DNA of 64,000 nucleotides from Bacteroidota bacterium. GTDB taxonomy: Bacteria; Bacteroidota; Bacteroidia; Chitinophagales; Saprospiraceae. A program made the translations under genes and the position numbers. The notes under the pieces were generated by a model. The model was given only the letters and a program-made list of their open reading frames with translations. It was not told where the DNA came from and searched no databases. The DNA lies in NCBI GenBank assembly GCA_029781865.1, contig JAKOVW010000039.1:124001-188000 (forward strand). The letters run 5' to 3'. Shown here piece by piece: positions 45,101 through 56,100 of this stretch (position 1 is the first letter of the stretch; each line of letters starts with the position of its first letter).

Positions 45101-45544
45101 AACATTTTCTGGAGTCCGTCCAATCTGAGCAGCTGTATCAATTGCAGCTCAATTCAATTTACGGTAGACCAGGATACCTGGGTGTTTGCACAAGCTATTG
45201 ATGAGCGGAATTGCACTCAAACGGATTCCATTTTTATCCGGGTCAAAAAATCGGGATCGGTTTATGTTCCCAATTCATTTTCGCCCAATGGTGATAATAT
45301 CAATGATTACTTTTACATTCAAGGCGCAGCGGATGCCAAAGTGGAACTCCTGTTTATTTATAACCGATGGGGTGAAAAAGTGTTTGAAACTAAAAATGTG
45401 GCTGTCAATGATCCTACTTCAGGCTGGAACGGTACATTTCACAATGAAAAAATGAATCCCGGTGTATTTATTTTTTATGCAAAGGTCAGACTAAACGATG
45501 AAGAAGAAATTGAGTTAAAGGGAGATCTGACACTAATCAGGTAA
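42200..45544 (+). CDS. Giant secreted T9SS type B repeat protein, paralogue 1
   Basis: This 1114-residue protein has a signal peptide (residues 1-19, TATAQ). The conserved CCCG motif at about 33-36 opens a galactose-binding/DUF642-like domain (to about 205, with GNPNGASFFVDLHG and LVDDIHIFECPGD). An HYR-like domain (about 210-295) and a KNGNATATDACG domain (about 296-375) follow. Ten repeats of about 40 residues, each with one TC and one CDS cysteine (for example PSDTTKIQQTTCD ... TCDSVVIV), span about 455-860, then a SprB/Ig-like region. The type B sorting domain (VYVPNSFSPNGDNINDYFY to the end LTLIR) starts near 1018. It is probably a surface or adhesive protein linked to gliding. Confidence 0.85.
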   Translation: MKLHIISGIICLWCSTATAQFESTVAQAQGASCCCGQFVEIFFPNLDFESPPSPAPGTFITYGVGQNFGGWTVTRATIDHCDALVGNLGAGNPNGASFFVDLHGSPGFGAISYDLYGLTPGSQYRIEFWTAQNGSGFSSTGTLKIANGAWLNENWTVSESGAVFWFKLSYEFMATASTATMEFSSTGPFTYQGTLVDDIHIFECPGDMEKPVVTNPPDDEVYECDKDVPKAPKLFATDNCDPNPVITFKETTDVIDPCTKKITRNWEIKDVCGNIQKEDQVIDVIDKTPPSFTKLPQNKVLTCDKDITKEFNDWLKKNGNATATDACGAVSWRADYDHMPKKYCDTVIVNFISTDHCGNESSEFANFVVRDTVAPKFIIKAENKNYVCTPNAKDSLRAWLANYGFSKTTTDCDTVILSSNFDGDSTKNPLQLTFYAKDRCGNRDSCTATFSYRSSNDTFRITNYSCSFPSNSSDTFSYVINGCDSIVILQKIKYDTDTSYIQTNTCNPNQPKFDTLHYTNAFGCDSLIVNEYVLHPIAITRLQKMNCSYLNYSTDTATLSGQFCDSIIITEYIPLQKDSSTVILNTCDISKTDTSILSLINRFGCDSIVTVYTLYSPQQMTFLTKKVCGLSQNYTDTVKYTTGLCDSLVITLHTPLPLDTTRIQSSTCDPSKAGIFSSTLKNQFGCDSLVIENIQLNPSDSIFLSQTTCILSESGILTKQYKNKFGCDSIVKTTITFIPSDTTQIQRTTCDFAAAGIKTMILKGVTCDSVVIVTTDFVPSDTTKIQQTTCDYTAAGIKTMILKGVTCDSVVIVITDFVPSDTIHLSKTSCDPSIAGLDTLILLNSKGCDSIVMTNTAYIPLRLKFGLDSITCFNQHDGIFRILNPGDFGAPYDIILNNNNLGALNQISNLSPGSYELFIRDRNGCVTDSIDFTLSNPPELMIDLGNDLDVKAGSNINLNLQSNKTLQNIFWSPSNLSSCINCSSIQFTVDQDTWVFAQAIDERNCTQTDSIFIRVKKSGSVYVPNSFSPNGDNINDYFYIQGAADAKVELLFIYNRWGEKVFETKNVAVNDPTSGWNGTFHNEKMNPGVFIFYAKVRLNDEEEIELKGDLTLIR

Positions 45545-45574
45545 TCCTTGATCATATTGAACCTGTTTAAATTC

Positions 45575-48500
45575 ATGTTTAAACGAATTTTCATATTTCT
45601 ATTTTTTTTATTCACTGTAGAATATCATTCTTTCAGTCAAACTAAATGTTGTTGCGGCACACCGGTTCAATTGGATCTTCCCGGATTGGATTTTGAAATT
45701 GATCCGGCACCACCTTCCGGTGGAGTTACGGTTTATTTTGCTGTAACTACTTTCGGACCCTGGAATTTAACCCAGGGACTCATCGATCATGATGATAAAG
45801 ATTATGTTCCCGGACTGAATGCTGGAAATCCAAATGGTCAATCCAATTTTATTGATCTGTTTGGAGGCGGCTCAGGAGGAGCCGCTGGCACTATAGAATA
45901 TCCATTATTTAATCTGACGCCTGGCAATACGTATATTATTGAATTTTACTATGCCACTATTTCTTCACAGGGAAGTTTTTCTGGAAATCTGCGAGTCGAA
46001 AATGGTGCCTGGCTAAATGCAAACTGGAATGCATCCAATCCGGGTTATGTGATTTGGCTGAAAGGAAGTTATTCATTTGTTGCCAAGTCATCTTCTACCA
46101 TAATGTCATTTAAAGACACCGGTGCCAGCTCCAAATCATATTCGGTGGGAATACTACTGGATGATATCAAAATATATGAATGTCCCTCCAATGTGGGAGC
46201 ACCGGTTGTAACTAATCCTCCTGAAGACCTTGAAGTCGAATGCGATAGCCAGGTGCCACCTGTGCCTTCACTTGATGTCACAGATATATGTGATGCGCAT
46301 CCAGTAATTGCATTCAAAGAATCAAAAGACATTATCGATGCATGTTCCAAAAAAATTACTCGTGAATGGACGATCACTGATGGTTGCGGGAATAAAACAA
46401 TCCAAAAACAAATCATTGATGTGATTGATAAATCTCAACCGGAGTTTATTAAATTTCCTGAGACTAAAGTGGTGAGTTGTACTGAAGACATTACAAAAGA
46501 ATTTTCCAACTGGCTAAAGAATAATGGCAACGCTATCGCATCTGATCACTGTGGTTCGGTTAGCTGGCGAAACGTGTACAATCGCATCCCCAAAAGTTAT
46601 TGTGATAGCGTATCCGTTGATTTTATCGCCATTGACCCCTGCGGCAATGAAATAGTTGAAACTGCATATTTTATAGTTAGGGATACTGCGAAATCAAAAT
46701 TTTCGGTCAAAGCAGAGAATAAAAATTACGTATGCACGCCTTACGCAAAGGACTCACTTCGCGCCTGGTTGGCCAATTACGGCTTCTCTAAAACTACTAC
46801 GGATTGTGATACGGTTATTTTGAGTTCCAATTTTGACGGAGACTCTACCAAAAATCCGTTGCAACTCACTTTTTATGCAAAAGACCGGTGTGGAAACAAG
46901 GATAGTTGTACCGCCACTTTTTCATACCGCGGTAACAATGATACGTTTCGCATTACCAACTATTCCTGCAGTTTTCCTTCTAATTCTTCAGATACGTTTT
47001 CTTATGTGATCAATGGCTGCGACAGTATCGTCATTCTTCAAAAAATTAAATACGATACGGATACCAGCTACATTCAAACAAACACCTGCAATCCAAATCA
47101 ACCCAAATTTGATACGCTCCATTACACCAATGCCTTTGGTTGCGATTCCCTGATTGTAAATGAATATGTACTTTATCCTATTGCAATCACCCGATTGCAA
47201 AAAATGAATTGTAGTTATCTCAATTATTCCACAGATACGGTGACACTCTCCGGCCAATTTTGCGATTCCATAATCATCACAGAGTACATTCCTCTTCAAA
47301 AAGACAGCAGCACTTTTATATTAAATACCTGCGACATCAGCAAAACCGACACTTCCATTCTGTCCTTGATCAATCGATTTGGCTGCGACAGCATTGTTAC
47401 CGTTTATACACTGTACAGTCCGCAACAAATGACTTTCCTTACCAAAAAGGTATGTGGATTATCACAGAATTATACCGATACGGTGAAATACACAACGGGC
47501 TTGTGTGACAGTCTGGTCATCACCTTACACACTCCATTGCCATTAGATACAACGCGTATTCAAAGTTCGACCTGCGATCCATCCAAATCAGGAATTTTTT
47601 CCAGTACTTTAAAAAATCAATTTGGCTGTGACAGTCTCGTCATTGAAAATATTCAGCTTAATCCGTCTGATTCCATTTTCCTCTCGCAAACCACCTGCAT
47701 CCTTTCCGAATTCGGAATCCTTACAAAGCAGTATAAAAATAAATTCGGATGCGACAGTATCGTAAAAACAACGATTACATTCATCCCCTCCGACACAACA
47801 CAGATTCAACAAACTACCTGCGATTTTGCTGCAGCTGGTATTAAAACTATGATTCTAAAAGGTGTCACATGCGATAGTGTAGTTATTGTTACTACTGACT
47901 TCGTTCCTTCTGATACTACAAAGATTCAACAAACTACCTGTGATTTTACTGCAGCTGGTATTAAAACAATAATTCTGAAAGGTGTCACATGCGATAGTGT
48001 AGTTATTGTTACTACTGACTTCGTTCCTTCTGATACCATTCATTTAAGCAAGACATCCTGCGATCCATCCATAGCCGGTTTGGATACGCTCATTTTACAA
48101 AATTCTAAAGGCTGCGACAGCATTGTGATGACCAACACTGCATATATCCCATTGCGTTTAAAATTCGGATTGGATTCGATCACTTGTTTTAATCAGCATG
48201 ATGGCATTTTCAGAATTTTGAATCCTGCCGACTTTGGTGCACCATATGATATTATTTTGAACAACAATAACCTTGGTGCGCTGAATCAGATTTCTAATCT
48301 TAGTCCTGGTTCTTATGAACTATTTATACGCGATAGAAATGGATGCGTTTCGGATTCCATTGATTTTAATTTAAGCAATCCACCGGAATTGATGATCGAT
48401 CTCGGCAATGATCTGGAAGTAAAAGCAGGATCCAACATCCATTTAAATCTGCAATCCAACAAAACGTTGCAAAACATTTTCTGGAGTCCTTCTAATCTGA

Positions 48501-48916
48501 GCAGCTGTATCAATTGCAGCTCAATCCAATTTACTGTGGACCAGGATACCTGGGTGTTTGCACAAGCTATTGATGAGCGGAATTGCATTCAAACCGACTC
48601 TGTGTTTATCCGGGTCAAAAAATCGGGATCGGTTTATGCTCCCAATTCATTTTCGCCCAATGGAGACAATATAAATGATTACTTTTACATACAGGGAGCC
48701 GAGGATGCTCTTGTTGAGACGCTGTTGATATTTGACCGTTGGGGTGAAAAGGTCTTTGAGTCCCGGAATGTACCGGCGAATGTCCCAACTGCAGGATGGA
48801 ATGGTAACTACCACACCGAGAAACTGAATCCAGGCGTCTTCGTATATTATGCAAAGGTCAGAACAAAGGATCAGGAAATAATTGAATTAAAAGGAGATCT
48901 GACTTTAATCCGTTGA
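45575..48916 (+). CDS. Giant secreted T9SS type B repeat protein, paralogue 2
   Basis: The ATG at 45575 (MFKRIFIFLF) gives a typical signal peptide and about 1113 residues; a TTG at 45548 would add a non-signal extension. Domain order is as in paralogue 1: TKCCCGTP after the signal, DUF642-like domain, HYR-like domain (ECDSQVPPVPSL), KNNGNAIASDHCG domain, ten CDS repeats and a type B sorting domain ending LTLIR. From about residue 390 to 1020 its DNA is nearly identical to the same part of the gene upstream, whereas the N-terminal third is clearly diverged. The gap to gene 1 is 30 bp. Confidence 0.85.
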   Translation: MFKRIFIFLFFLFTVEYHSFSQTKCCCGTPVQLDLPGLDFEIDPAPPSGGVTVYFAVTTFGPWNLTQGLIDHDDKDYVPGLNAGNPNGQSNFIDLFGGGSGGAAGTIEYPLFNLTPGNTYIIEFYYATISSQGSFSGNLRVENGAWLNANWNASNPGYVIWLKGSYSFVAKSSSTIMSFKDTGASSKSYSVGILLDDIKIYECPSNVGAPVVTNPPEDLEVECDSQVPPVPSLDVTDICDAHPVIAFKESKDIIDACSKKITREWTITDGCGNKTIQKQIIDVIDKSQPEFIKFPETKVVSCTEDITKEFSNWLKNNGNAIASDHCGSVSWRNVYNRIPKSYCDSVSVDFIAIDPCGNEIVETAYFIVRDTAKSKFSVKAENKNYVCTPYAKDSLRAWLANYGFSKTTTDCDTVILSSNFDGDSTKNPLQLTFYAKDRCGNKDSCTATFSYRGNNDTFRITNYSCSFPSNSSDTFSYVINGCDSIVILQKIKYDTDTSYIQTNTCNPNQPKFDTLHYTNAFGCDSLIVNEYVLYPIAITRLQKMNCSYLNYSTDTVTLSGQFCDSIIITEYIPLQKDSSTFILNTCDISKTDTSILSLINRFGCDSIVTVYTLYSPQQMTFLTKKVCGLSQNYTDTVKYTTGLCDSLVITLHTPLPLDTTRIQSSTCDPSKSGIFSSTLKNQFGCDSLVIENIQLNPSDSIFLSQTTCILSEFGILTKQYKNKFGCDSIVKTTITFIPSDTTQIQQTTCDFAAAGIKTMILKGVTCDSVVIVTTDFVPSDTTKIQQTTCDFTAAGIKTIILKGVTCDSVVIVTTDFVPSDTIHLSKTSCDPSIAGLDTLILQNSKGCDSIVMTNTAYIPLRLKFGLDSITCFNQHDGIFRILNPADFGAPYDIILNNNNLGALNQISNLSPGSYELFIRDRNGCVSDSIDFNLSNPPELMIDLGNDLEVKAGSNIHLNLQSNKTLQNIFWSPSNLSSCINCSSIQFTVDQDTWVFAQAIDERNCIQTDSVFIRVKKSGSVYAPNSFSPNGDNINDYFYIQGAEDALVETLLIFDRWGEKVFESRNVPANVPTAGWNGNYHTEKLNPGVFVYYAKVRTKDQEIIELKGDLTLIR

Positions 48917-48946
48917 TCGATTTTCTTTATCATAACCATCTTCACC

Positions 48947-51900
48947 ATGATAAAAAAATTATTTTTTGCATGGGCATTCATGTTCCTTCTTCAAAGTATT
49001 GGCATTAGTCAATCCTGTTGTTGTGGCGGAGTAAACGAATTGGTCTTTCCGGGATTTGATTTCGAAATACCTCCGTTTCCCAAACCCGGGCTAGATACTA
49101 CATATTGTGGTGGAAACTTTGGGCCCTGGGTGATTACCAAAGGTTGTATCGATCTCGTAGATCCAGACCAATACAATGTAGGATGGGGAAATCCAAATGG
49201 CAAATCGCATTTCATTGATCTGAACAAGCCAACTAATAATGCAGCCACCATACAATATACACTTACCGGATTGATTCCAGGATCGTCTTATAAAATAGAA
49301 TGGTACTATGCCAAGTTTTATATCGAACCGGCTAACATAGTTGCCAATTGTAAAATAGGAAATGGTGCCTGGCTGAATGTAACCTGGAAATCAACAAACC
49401 ATGGAGATATTATTTGGTTAAAGCAATCTCATAATTTTACAGCATTGGCCTCCACCACCACACTTGAATTTAGCGATGCAGGCAGCACCTCTCCCTGGCC
49501 TTCGGGAATGCTGATTGATGATATCAAAATATATGGATGTGTCAGCAGCAACGATACGGAAGCACCTGTTATTCAAAATCCGCCGGTCAGTGCTGTAGTG
49601 GATTGTGAAGATCAGGTTCCATTGGCTCCTCAATTGATCATAACCGATAATTGTGACACCAGCCCGGTGGTTAAATTTACTGAGGTAATCGAGATCAGGC
49701 CTCCGTGTAAACGATTTGTACGGGATTGGATCATTACCGATAACTGCGGCAACGTCACTACAGCTAAACAAATCATAGATATTCTCGATAATGAACCTCC
49801 GGTTGTACACAATCCACCACCGGACGTAACCGTCACTTGTATTAAGGATATCCCACCTCAACCCAAACTGGATATCACCGATAATTGTAAAGTTTACAAT
49901 GTTGTATTCAGCAGTTCAATCCAGAAAGGTATTCCTTGCAGAAAAATATTCAGAGAATGGAAAATTTACGATGGCTGCGGAATTAATCATGAAACGATCG
50001 TCACGCAAACAATTGATGTGGATGATCAGGAACCACCTGTAGTTCGAAATCCACCTGTAGATTTGGTGATAGGTTGCGAAATCGATACGCCAGCCATTCC
50101 GAGATTAATCATAGAAGATAATTGCGATCCTACCCCATCAGCAAAATTTAGTGAGGCACGTCAAGTCATAAATGCATGTACCAAAAAAATAACCCGGATA
50201 TGGACCATGATGGATTCCTGTGCCAATACGAGTACTCAAACTCAGGTGATTGATATAATCGACGAAGCTCCGGTCATCAATGATCCACCGCAAGATGTTA
50301 CAGTCGCCTGTGACTTTGATATTCCGGATGTTCCAAAACTGGATATCAGTGATAACTGCAGCAGCAAGCCAATGGTGGCTTTCAAGGAAACAGTGGAAGC
50401 TACGGATCCTTGTAACAAACATATCAAAAGAGAATGGAATATTACCGATGCCTGTGGAAATACGAATGCTCAAATCCAGCTGGTAGATGTAGTTTATAAA
50501 TCGCCTCCTCAATTCACAAAGCTTCCATTGAATCTAAGCATCACTTGTGACAAGGACATCAAAAAAGAATTTAATGACTGGATTAAGAAAAACGGCAATG
50601 CAGAAGTTACAGATGCGTGTTTGACTGTTACCTGGCGTGCTATTTATGATTTCCCACCAAAATTATCCTGCGACTCTGTGTTGGTAGAATTTGTTGCGAA
50701 AGATCATTGCGATAATGAAAGTTCTCAATTTGCCTATTTTATCGTAACGGATAAGGTCGCTCCGGCATTCATAACAAAAGCTGTAAATAAAAATTATGTA
50801 TGCATTCCAAACACCCGCGATTCATTGCGGGAATGGTTGCGCAACTTTGGCTATTTAAAAATGAGAACCGATTGCGATACTGTCATACTTAGTTCCAATT
50901 TTGACGGAGACTCTACTAAAAATCCAATGAAACTTACATTTTATGCCAAAGACCGCTGCGGCAACATAGATAGTTGCAGAGCCAGTTTTAGCTATCGGAG
51001 TGATAACGATACGCTGCGGAATACCCAATATTCATGCAGTATCCTTAGAAATTACCAGGACACTAGTCATTATTTTGTGAATGGATGCGACAGCATTGTT
51101 ATCGTACAGCATATCAAAAAAAATCCGGACAGCATATACATTCAAATAAACACCTGCGACATCAATCAAAAACCATTTGACACCATTCGAATGATCAATC
51201 AGGATGCCTGTGATTCTACCTTGTTTTATGAATATAAATTAAAACCATCTCCGGTAACCCATTTGCAAATTAAAGACTGCTCGTATCAGAACTATACAAT
51301 AGATACTGCAATTCTTGCCGGGCAATATTGTGATTCGACGGTAATTACCGAGCGCATACCTCTTCGCAAAGACATCAATACGGCCACTGTATTTACCTGT
51401 GATCAGTCCAAAGCGGATACCAGTCTGCTTCATTTGATCAATACTTTGGGTTGCGATAGCCTGGTTACTGTTTACACCATTTACATTCCGAATCTGGAGA
51501 CGCATATTCAGCAAAAAATCTGCGGATTAAAACAAGCGTATACGGATACTGTCATTTATCAAACCGGATTATGTGACAGCCTGGTAATTGCCACGCATGA
51601 TATATTACCAGTAGATAGTATACATCTCGTAAGCTCAACCTGCGATCCGTCAAAAGCAGGAATTTTTTCCAGCACGTTAAGAAATCAATTTGGTTGTGAC
51701 AGCGTCGTCATTCAAAATATCCAGCTGAACAGATCCGATTCCATTTTTATATCAAAAACAACCTGTACCTACTCAGCATCCGGAATAGCCATTCAAAAGC
51801 TAAAAAACATCTTTGGTTGCGATAGCATTGTAAAAACAACCACGGTTTTTATTCCTTCTGATACTATACAAATTAAGCAGAAAAGCTGTGATTTTGCAGC

Positions 51901-53101
51901 AACGGGAACCAAGACCACAATTTTAAAAGGCAGACAATGCGACAGTGTGATCAATACAACAACGACATTTGTACCATCGGATACAATAACAATCAAACAG
52001 ATTACCTGCAATCCTGCCAATGCAAAAGTGGATACACTTTATTATTCGAATATGAATCACTGTGACAGTATCATTTACAGAAGCATTGTTTTCATTCCTT
52101 CCGACACAACAAAAATTAATATGGTTACTTGTGATTTAAATTCTGCGGGAATTAAAACAAAGATTTTAAAAGGTAATCCATGCGATAGTGTGATCATCAC
52201 GACAACTGCTTTTGTGCCTTCCGATACGACGCAGATTACACAGATTAGTTGTGATCCGGCAGAAACAGGATTGAAAAAAATAGTTTTACAAAATCGCAAT
52301 GGCTGTGATAGTTTAATTTTACAAAATACCATTTACGCTCCGCTAAAGCTCAAATATGAATTGGATTCCATCTCTTGTTATAATCAGAATGACGGCTATT
52401 TCAAAATTATAAATACCTCAGATTTTGGTAAACCTTACGAATTGTTTTTGAACAACATCAAGTTGATCAATCAGGATCAGATCAACAATTTAAGCCCAGG
52501 GTCCTATCATATTTTTATTCGCGATCAGAAAGGTTGCATCACTGATTCAATTGCATTTACGCTAACAAATCCGGATGAATTTACAATTGACCTCGGTAAT
52601 GATTTTGTAGTTGATCGCGGAACCAAAATTTATTTGAACTTAAAATCCAACCGAAATTTACAATCCGTTACCTGGAATCCATCCAATAGCAATTGCACCA
52701 ACTGTACAGAAATACATTTGACCATCAATGAAGACACCTGGGTTTATACCCAAGCCGTCGATGACCGCCATTGTATTCAGCTGGATTCGATTTTTATACG
52801 CGTCAAAAATTCGGATAAAGTATTTGCACCAAACTCATTTTCACCCAATGGTGACAACATTAATGATTATTTTTACATTTATGGACCGGATAAAGCGATT
52901 GTGGAATATCTGTTAATTTATGACCGTTGGGGTGAAAAAGTCTTTGAAACCCGGAATGTGCCGGTAAATGTCCCCACTGCAGGATGGAATGGAGCATTTA
53001 ATGGGCAAAAAATGAATCCAGGGGTCTTTGTGTATTATGCTAAGGTTAGAATTGATGATGATGTAATTGAATTGAAAGGCGATTTGACTTTGATCCGATG
53101 A
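48947..53101 (+). CDS. Giant secreted T9SS type B repeat protein, paralogue 3
   Basis: This 1384-residue protein has a signal peptide (MFLLQSIGISQ) and then SCCCGG and a DUF642-like domain (about 22-200). Instead of one HYR-like domain it has four in a row (starts near residues 205, 285, 363 and 440, each with 'NPPxDxxVxC...DNC'). A KNGNAEVTDAC domain, 11 CDS repeats, an Ig-like region and a type B sorting domain (VFAPNSFSPNGDN, LTLIR) follow. It is more diverged from paralogues 1, 2 and 4 than they are from each other. Its stop overlaps the next start (ATGA). Confidence 0.85.
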   Translation: MIKKLFFAWAFMFLLQSIGISQSCCCGGVNELVFPGFDFEIPPFPKPGLDTTYCGGNFGPWVITKGCIDLVDPDQYNVGWGNPNGKSHFIDLNKPTNNAATIQYTLTGLIPGSSYKIEWYYAKFYIEPANIVANCKIGNGAWLNVTWKSTNHGDIIWLKQSHNFTALASTTTLEFSDAGSTSPWPSGMLIDDIKIYGCVSSNDTEAPVIQNPPVSAVVDCEDQVPLAPQLIITDNCDTSPVVKFTEVIEIRPPCKRFVRDWIITDNCGNVTTAKQIIDILDNEPPVVHNPPPDVTVTCIKDIPPQPKLDITDNCKVYNVVFSSSIQKGIPCRKIFREWKIYDGCGINHETIVTQTIDVDDQEPPVVRNPPVDLVIGCEIDTPAIPRLIIEDNCDPTPSAKFSEARQVINACTKKITRIWTMMDSCANTSTQTQVIDIIDEAPVINDPPQDVTVACDFDIPDVPKLDISDNCSSKPMVAFKETVEATDPCNKHIKREWNITDACGNTNAQIQLVDVVYKSPPQFTKLPLNLSITCDKDIKKEFNDWIKKNGNAEVTDACLTVTWRAIYDFPPKLSCDSVLVEFVAKDHCDNESSQFAYFIVTDKVAPAFITKAVNKNYVCIPNTRDSLREWLRNFGYLKMRTDCDTVILSSNFDGDSTKNPMKLTFYAKDRCGNIDSCRASFSYRSDNDTLRNTQYSCSILRNYQDTSHYFVNGCDSIVIVQHIKKNPDSIYIQINTCDINQKPFDTIRMINQDACDSTLFYEYKLKPSPVTHLQIKDCSYQNYTIDTAILAGQYCDSTVITERIPLRKDINTATVFTCDQSKADTSLLHLINTLGCDSLVTVYTIYIPNLETHIQQKICGLKQAYTDTVIYQTGLCDSLVIATHDILPVDSIHLVSSTCDPSKAGIFSSTLRNQFGCDSVVIQNIQLNRSDSIFISKTTCTYSASGIAIQKLKNIFGCDSIVKTTTVFIPSDTIQIKQKSCDFAATGTKTTILKGRQCDSVINTTTTFVPSDTITIKQITCNPANAKVDTLYYSNMNHCDSIIYRSIVFIPSDTTKINMVTCDLNSAGIKTKILKGNPCDSVIITTTAFVPSDTTQITQISCDPAETGLKKIVLQNRNGCDSLILQNTIYAPLKLKYELDSISCYNQNDGYFKIINTSDFGKPYELFLNNIKLINQDQINNLSPGSYHIFIRDQKGCITDSIAFTLTNPDEFTIDLGNDFVVDRGTKIYLNLKSNRNLQSVTWNPSNSNCTNCTEIHLTINEDTWVYTQAVDDRHCIQLDSIFIRVKNSDKVFAPNSFSPNGDNINDYFYIYGPDKAIVEYLLIYDRWGEKVFETRNVPVNVPTAGWNGAFNGQKMNPGVFVYYAKVRIDDDVIELKGDLTLIR

Positions 53102-56100
53102 AGAATATTAAATCCAATCCATTAGTTGAAAAGATAAAAAATAGTTGCATTTCGTTTTGCTGTTTATTCTTGGTACAATCTATTTCTTACAGCCAGATGA
53201 ACTGTTGCTGTGGCACTCCCAAAGAATTGAATTTTCCAGGATTTGATTTTGAGATTGCACCTAATCCGCCATTTGGATGGTTTATTAATTACCAAGTTGG
53301 AAATTCCATAGGCCAAAGTCCATGGAACGTTACGGCTGGTTCCATAGATCATGTCGATAAAGACCATTACATGATGACCAGCTATGGAAATCCAAATGGA
53401 CCATCTAATTATGTTGATTTGTATGGCTCACCACCTGGCGGCGGAGGTGGTCCTGGAACAATACAATATCCGTTGACTGGTTTAACGCCTGGTTACAATT
53501 ATACCATTGAATTTTATTATGCCACGTTCAACTTACCCGGTAAATATTCTGCCACTATTAAAATTGCTAACGGCTCCTGGCTGAATGAAACCTGGAATGC
53601 AACCAATCCTGGAAATGTCATTTGGTTAAAAGCGACATACAACTTTATTGCCCAATCTTCCTCGGCAAAATTAGAATTTACGGATTCCGGCGGCACACCT
53701 TCTTATGGACAAATCGGCATGCTGATTGATGATATTAAACTATTTGAATGTCCTAATGATCTCGAAAAACCGGTGGTTAACAATCCTCCTCAAAATATCC
53801 AGGTTGAATGTGATAAAGACATTCCCGATATTCCAAAACTTGATGTAAGTGACAATTGCGATTTGAATCCATCCATAACAATTAAAGAAACAATTGATAT
53901 CATTGACCCATGCACTAAAAAAATTACCCGCATCTGGACTATAAAGGACGCCTGTGGGAATATTCAAATTCAAAATCAGATTATCGATGTCATGGATAAA
54001 ACTCCTCCACAATTCATAAAGCATCCTGAAAATAAATTATTTTATTGCGATAAAGATATTACCAAAGAATTCAAAGACTGGATCAAAAAAAATGGAAATG
54101 CCTCTGCAATGGATGCCTGCGGAATAATTAGTTGGCGTGCGGATTATGATCACTTTCCCAAAAAATATTGCGACACTGTTATTGTGGACTTTATAACAAC
54201 CGATCATTGTGGTAATGAAAATTCGGAATATGCAACATTTATAGTCAGGGATACTTCTGCACCAATGTTTGTCTCCAAAGCGGAAAGCAAATATCTTGTC
54301 TGTGTTCCAGAATCAAAAGATTCTTTAAGAGCCTGGTTGAGCAGTTACGGGTTTTCAAAAATTTCGGGTGAATGTGACACCGTAATTATGAGTTCCAATT
54401 TTGATGGAGACTCTACCAAAAATCCGCTGCAACTCACTTTTTATGCAAAAGACCGGTGTGGAAACATAGATAGTTGTACTGCTACTTTTTCATACCGCAG
54501 CAGTAGTGATACCTTTCGCATTACCAATTATTCCTGCAGTTTTCCTTCCAATGCTTCGGATACGTTTTCTTATGTCGTCAATGGCTGTGACAGTATTGTC
54601 ATTCTTCAAAAAATTAAATACGATGCCGATACAAGTTACATTCAAACGAACACCTGCAATCCCAATCAACCCAAATTTGATACGCTCCATTACACCAATG
54701 CCTTTGGTTGCGATTCCCTGATTGTAAATGAATATGTACTCCATCCCATTGCAATCACCCGTTTGCAAAAAATGAATTGCAGTTATATCAATTATTCCAC
54801 AGATACGGCAACACTCTCAGGCCAATTTTGTGATTCCATAATCATCACAGAGTACATTCCACTTCAAAAAGACAGCAGCACGGTTATCTTAAATACCTGC
54901 GACATCAGTAAAACCGACACTTCGATCCTGTCCTTGATCAATCGATTTGGATGCGACAGCATTGTTATCGTTTATACTTTATATAGTCCGCAACAAATGA
55001 CTTTCCTTACCAAAAAGATATGTGGATTATTACAGAATTATAATGATACGGTGAAATATACAACGGGCTTATGTGACAGTCTGGTCATCACTTTACACAC
55101 TCGCCTTTCATTAGATACAACGCGTATTCAAAGTTCGACCTGCGATGCATCCAAAGCCGGAATTTTTTCCACTACTTTAAGAAATCAATATGGCTGTGAC
55201 AGTCTTGTCATTGAAAATATTCAGCTTAATCCGTCTGATTCCATTTTCCTGTCGCAAACCACGTGCATCCTTTCCGAATCTGGCATTCTTACAAAGCAAT
55301 ATAAAAATAAATTCGGATGCGACAGTATTGTAAAAACAACCATTACCTTCATTCCCTCCGACACAACACAGATTCAACAAACTACCTGCGATTTTGCTGC
55401 GTCAGGTACTAAAACACTTATTCTAAAAGGCAGCACCTGTGATAGTGTAGTCATTGTTACAACTGATTTCGTTCCTTCTGATACTACACAGATTCAACAA
55501 ACAACCTGCGATGTTTCTGCAGCAGGTAATAAAACAATGATTCTGAAAGGTGTCACATGCGATAGTGTGGTTATTGTTTCAACTTATTTTGTACCTTCTG
55601 ATACCATTCATTTAAGCAAGACGTCCTGCGATCCATCCGTTGCCGGTTTGGATACGCTCATTTTGCAAAATTCAAAAGGCTGTGATAGTATTGTACTGAC
55701 CAACACCGCATATATACCATTGCGTTTAAAATTCGGATTGGATTCGATCACTTGTTTTAATCAGCATGATGGCATTTTCAGAATTTTGAATCCTGCCGAT
55801 TTTGGTGCACCGTATGATATTATATTGAACAACAATAACCTTGGGGCGCTGAATCAGATTTCTAATCTTAGTCCCGGTTCTTATGAACTATTTATTCGCG
55901 ATCGAAATGGATGCGTTACAGATTCCATTGAGTTTACTTTAAGCAATCCACCGGAATTGATGATCGATCTCGGCAATGATCTCGAAGCAAAAGCAGGATC
56001 CAACATCCATTTAAATCTGCAATCCAACAAAACGTTGCAAAACATTTTCTGGAGTCCTTCCAATCTGAGCAGCTGTATCAATTGCAGCTCAATCCAATTT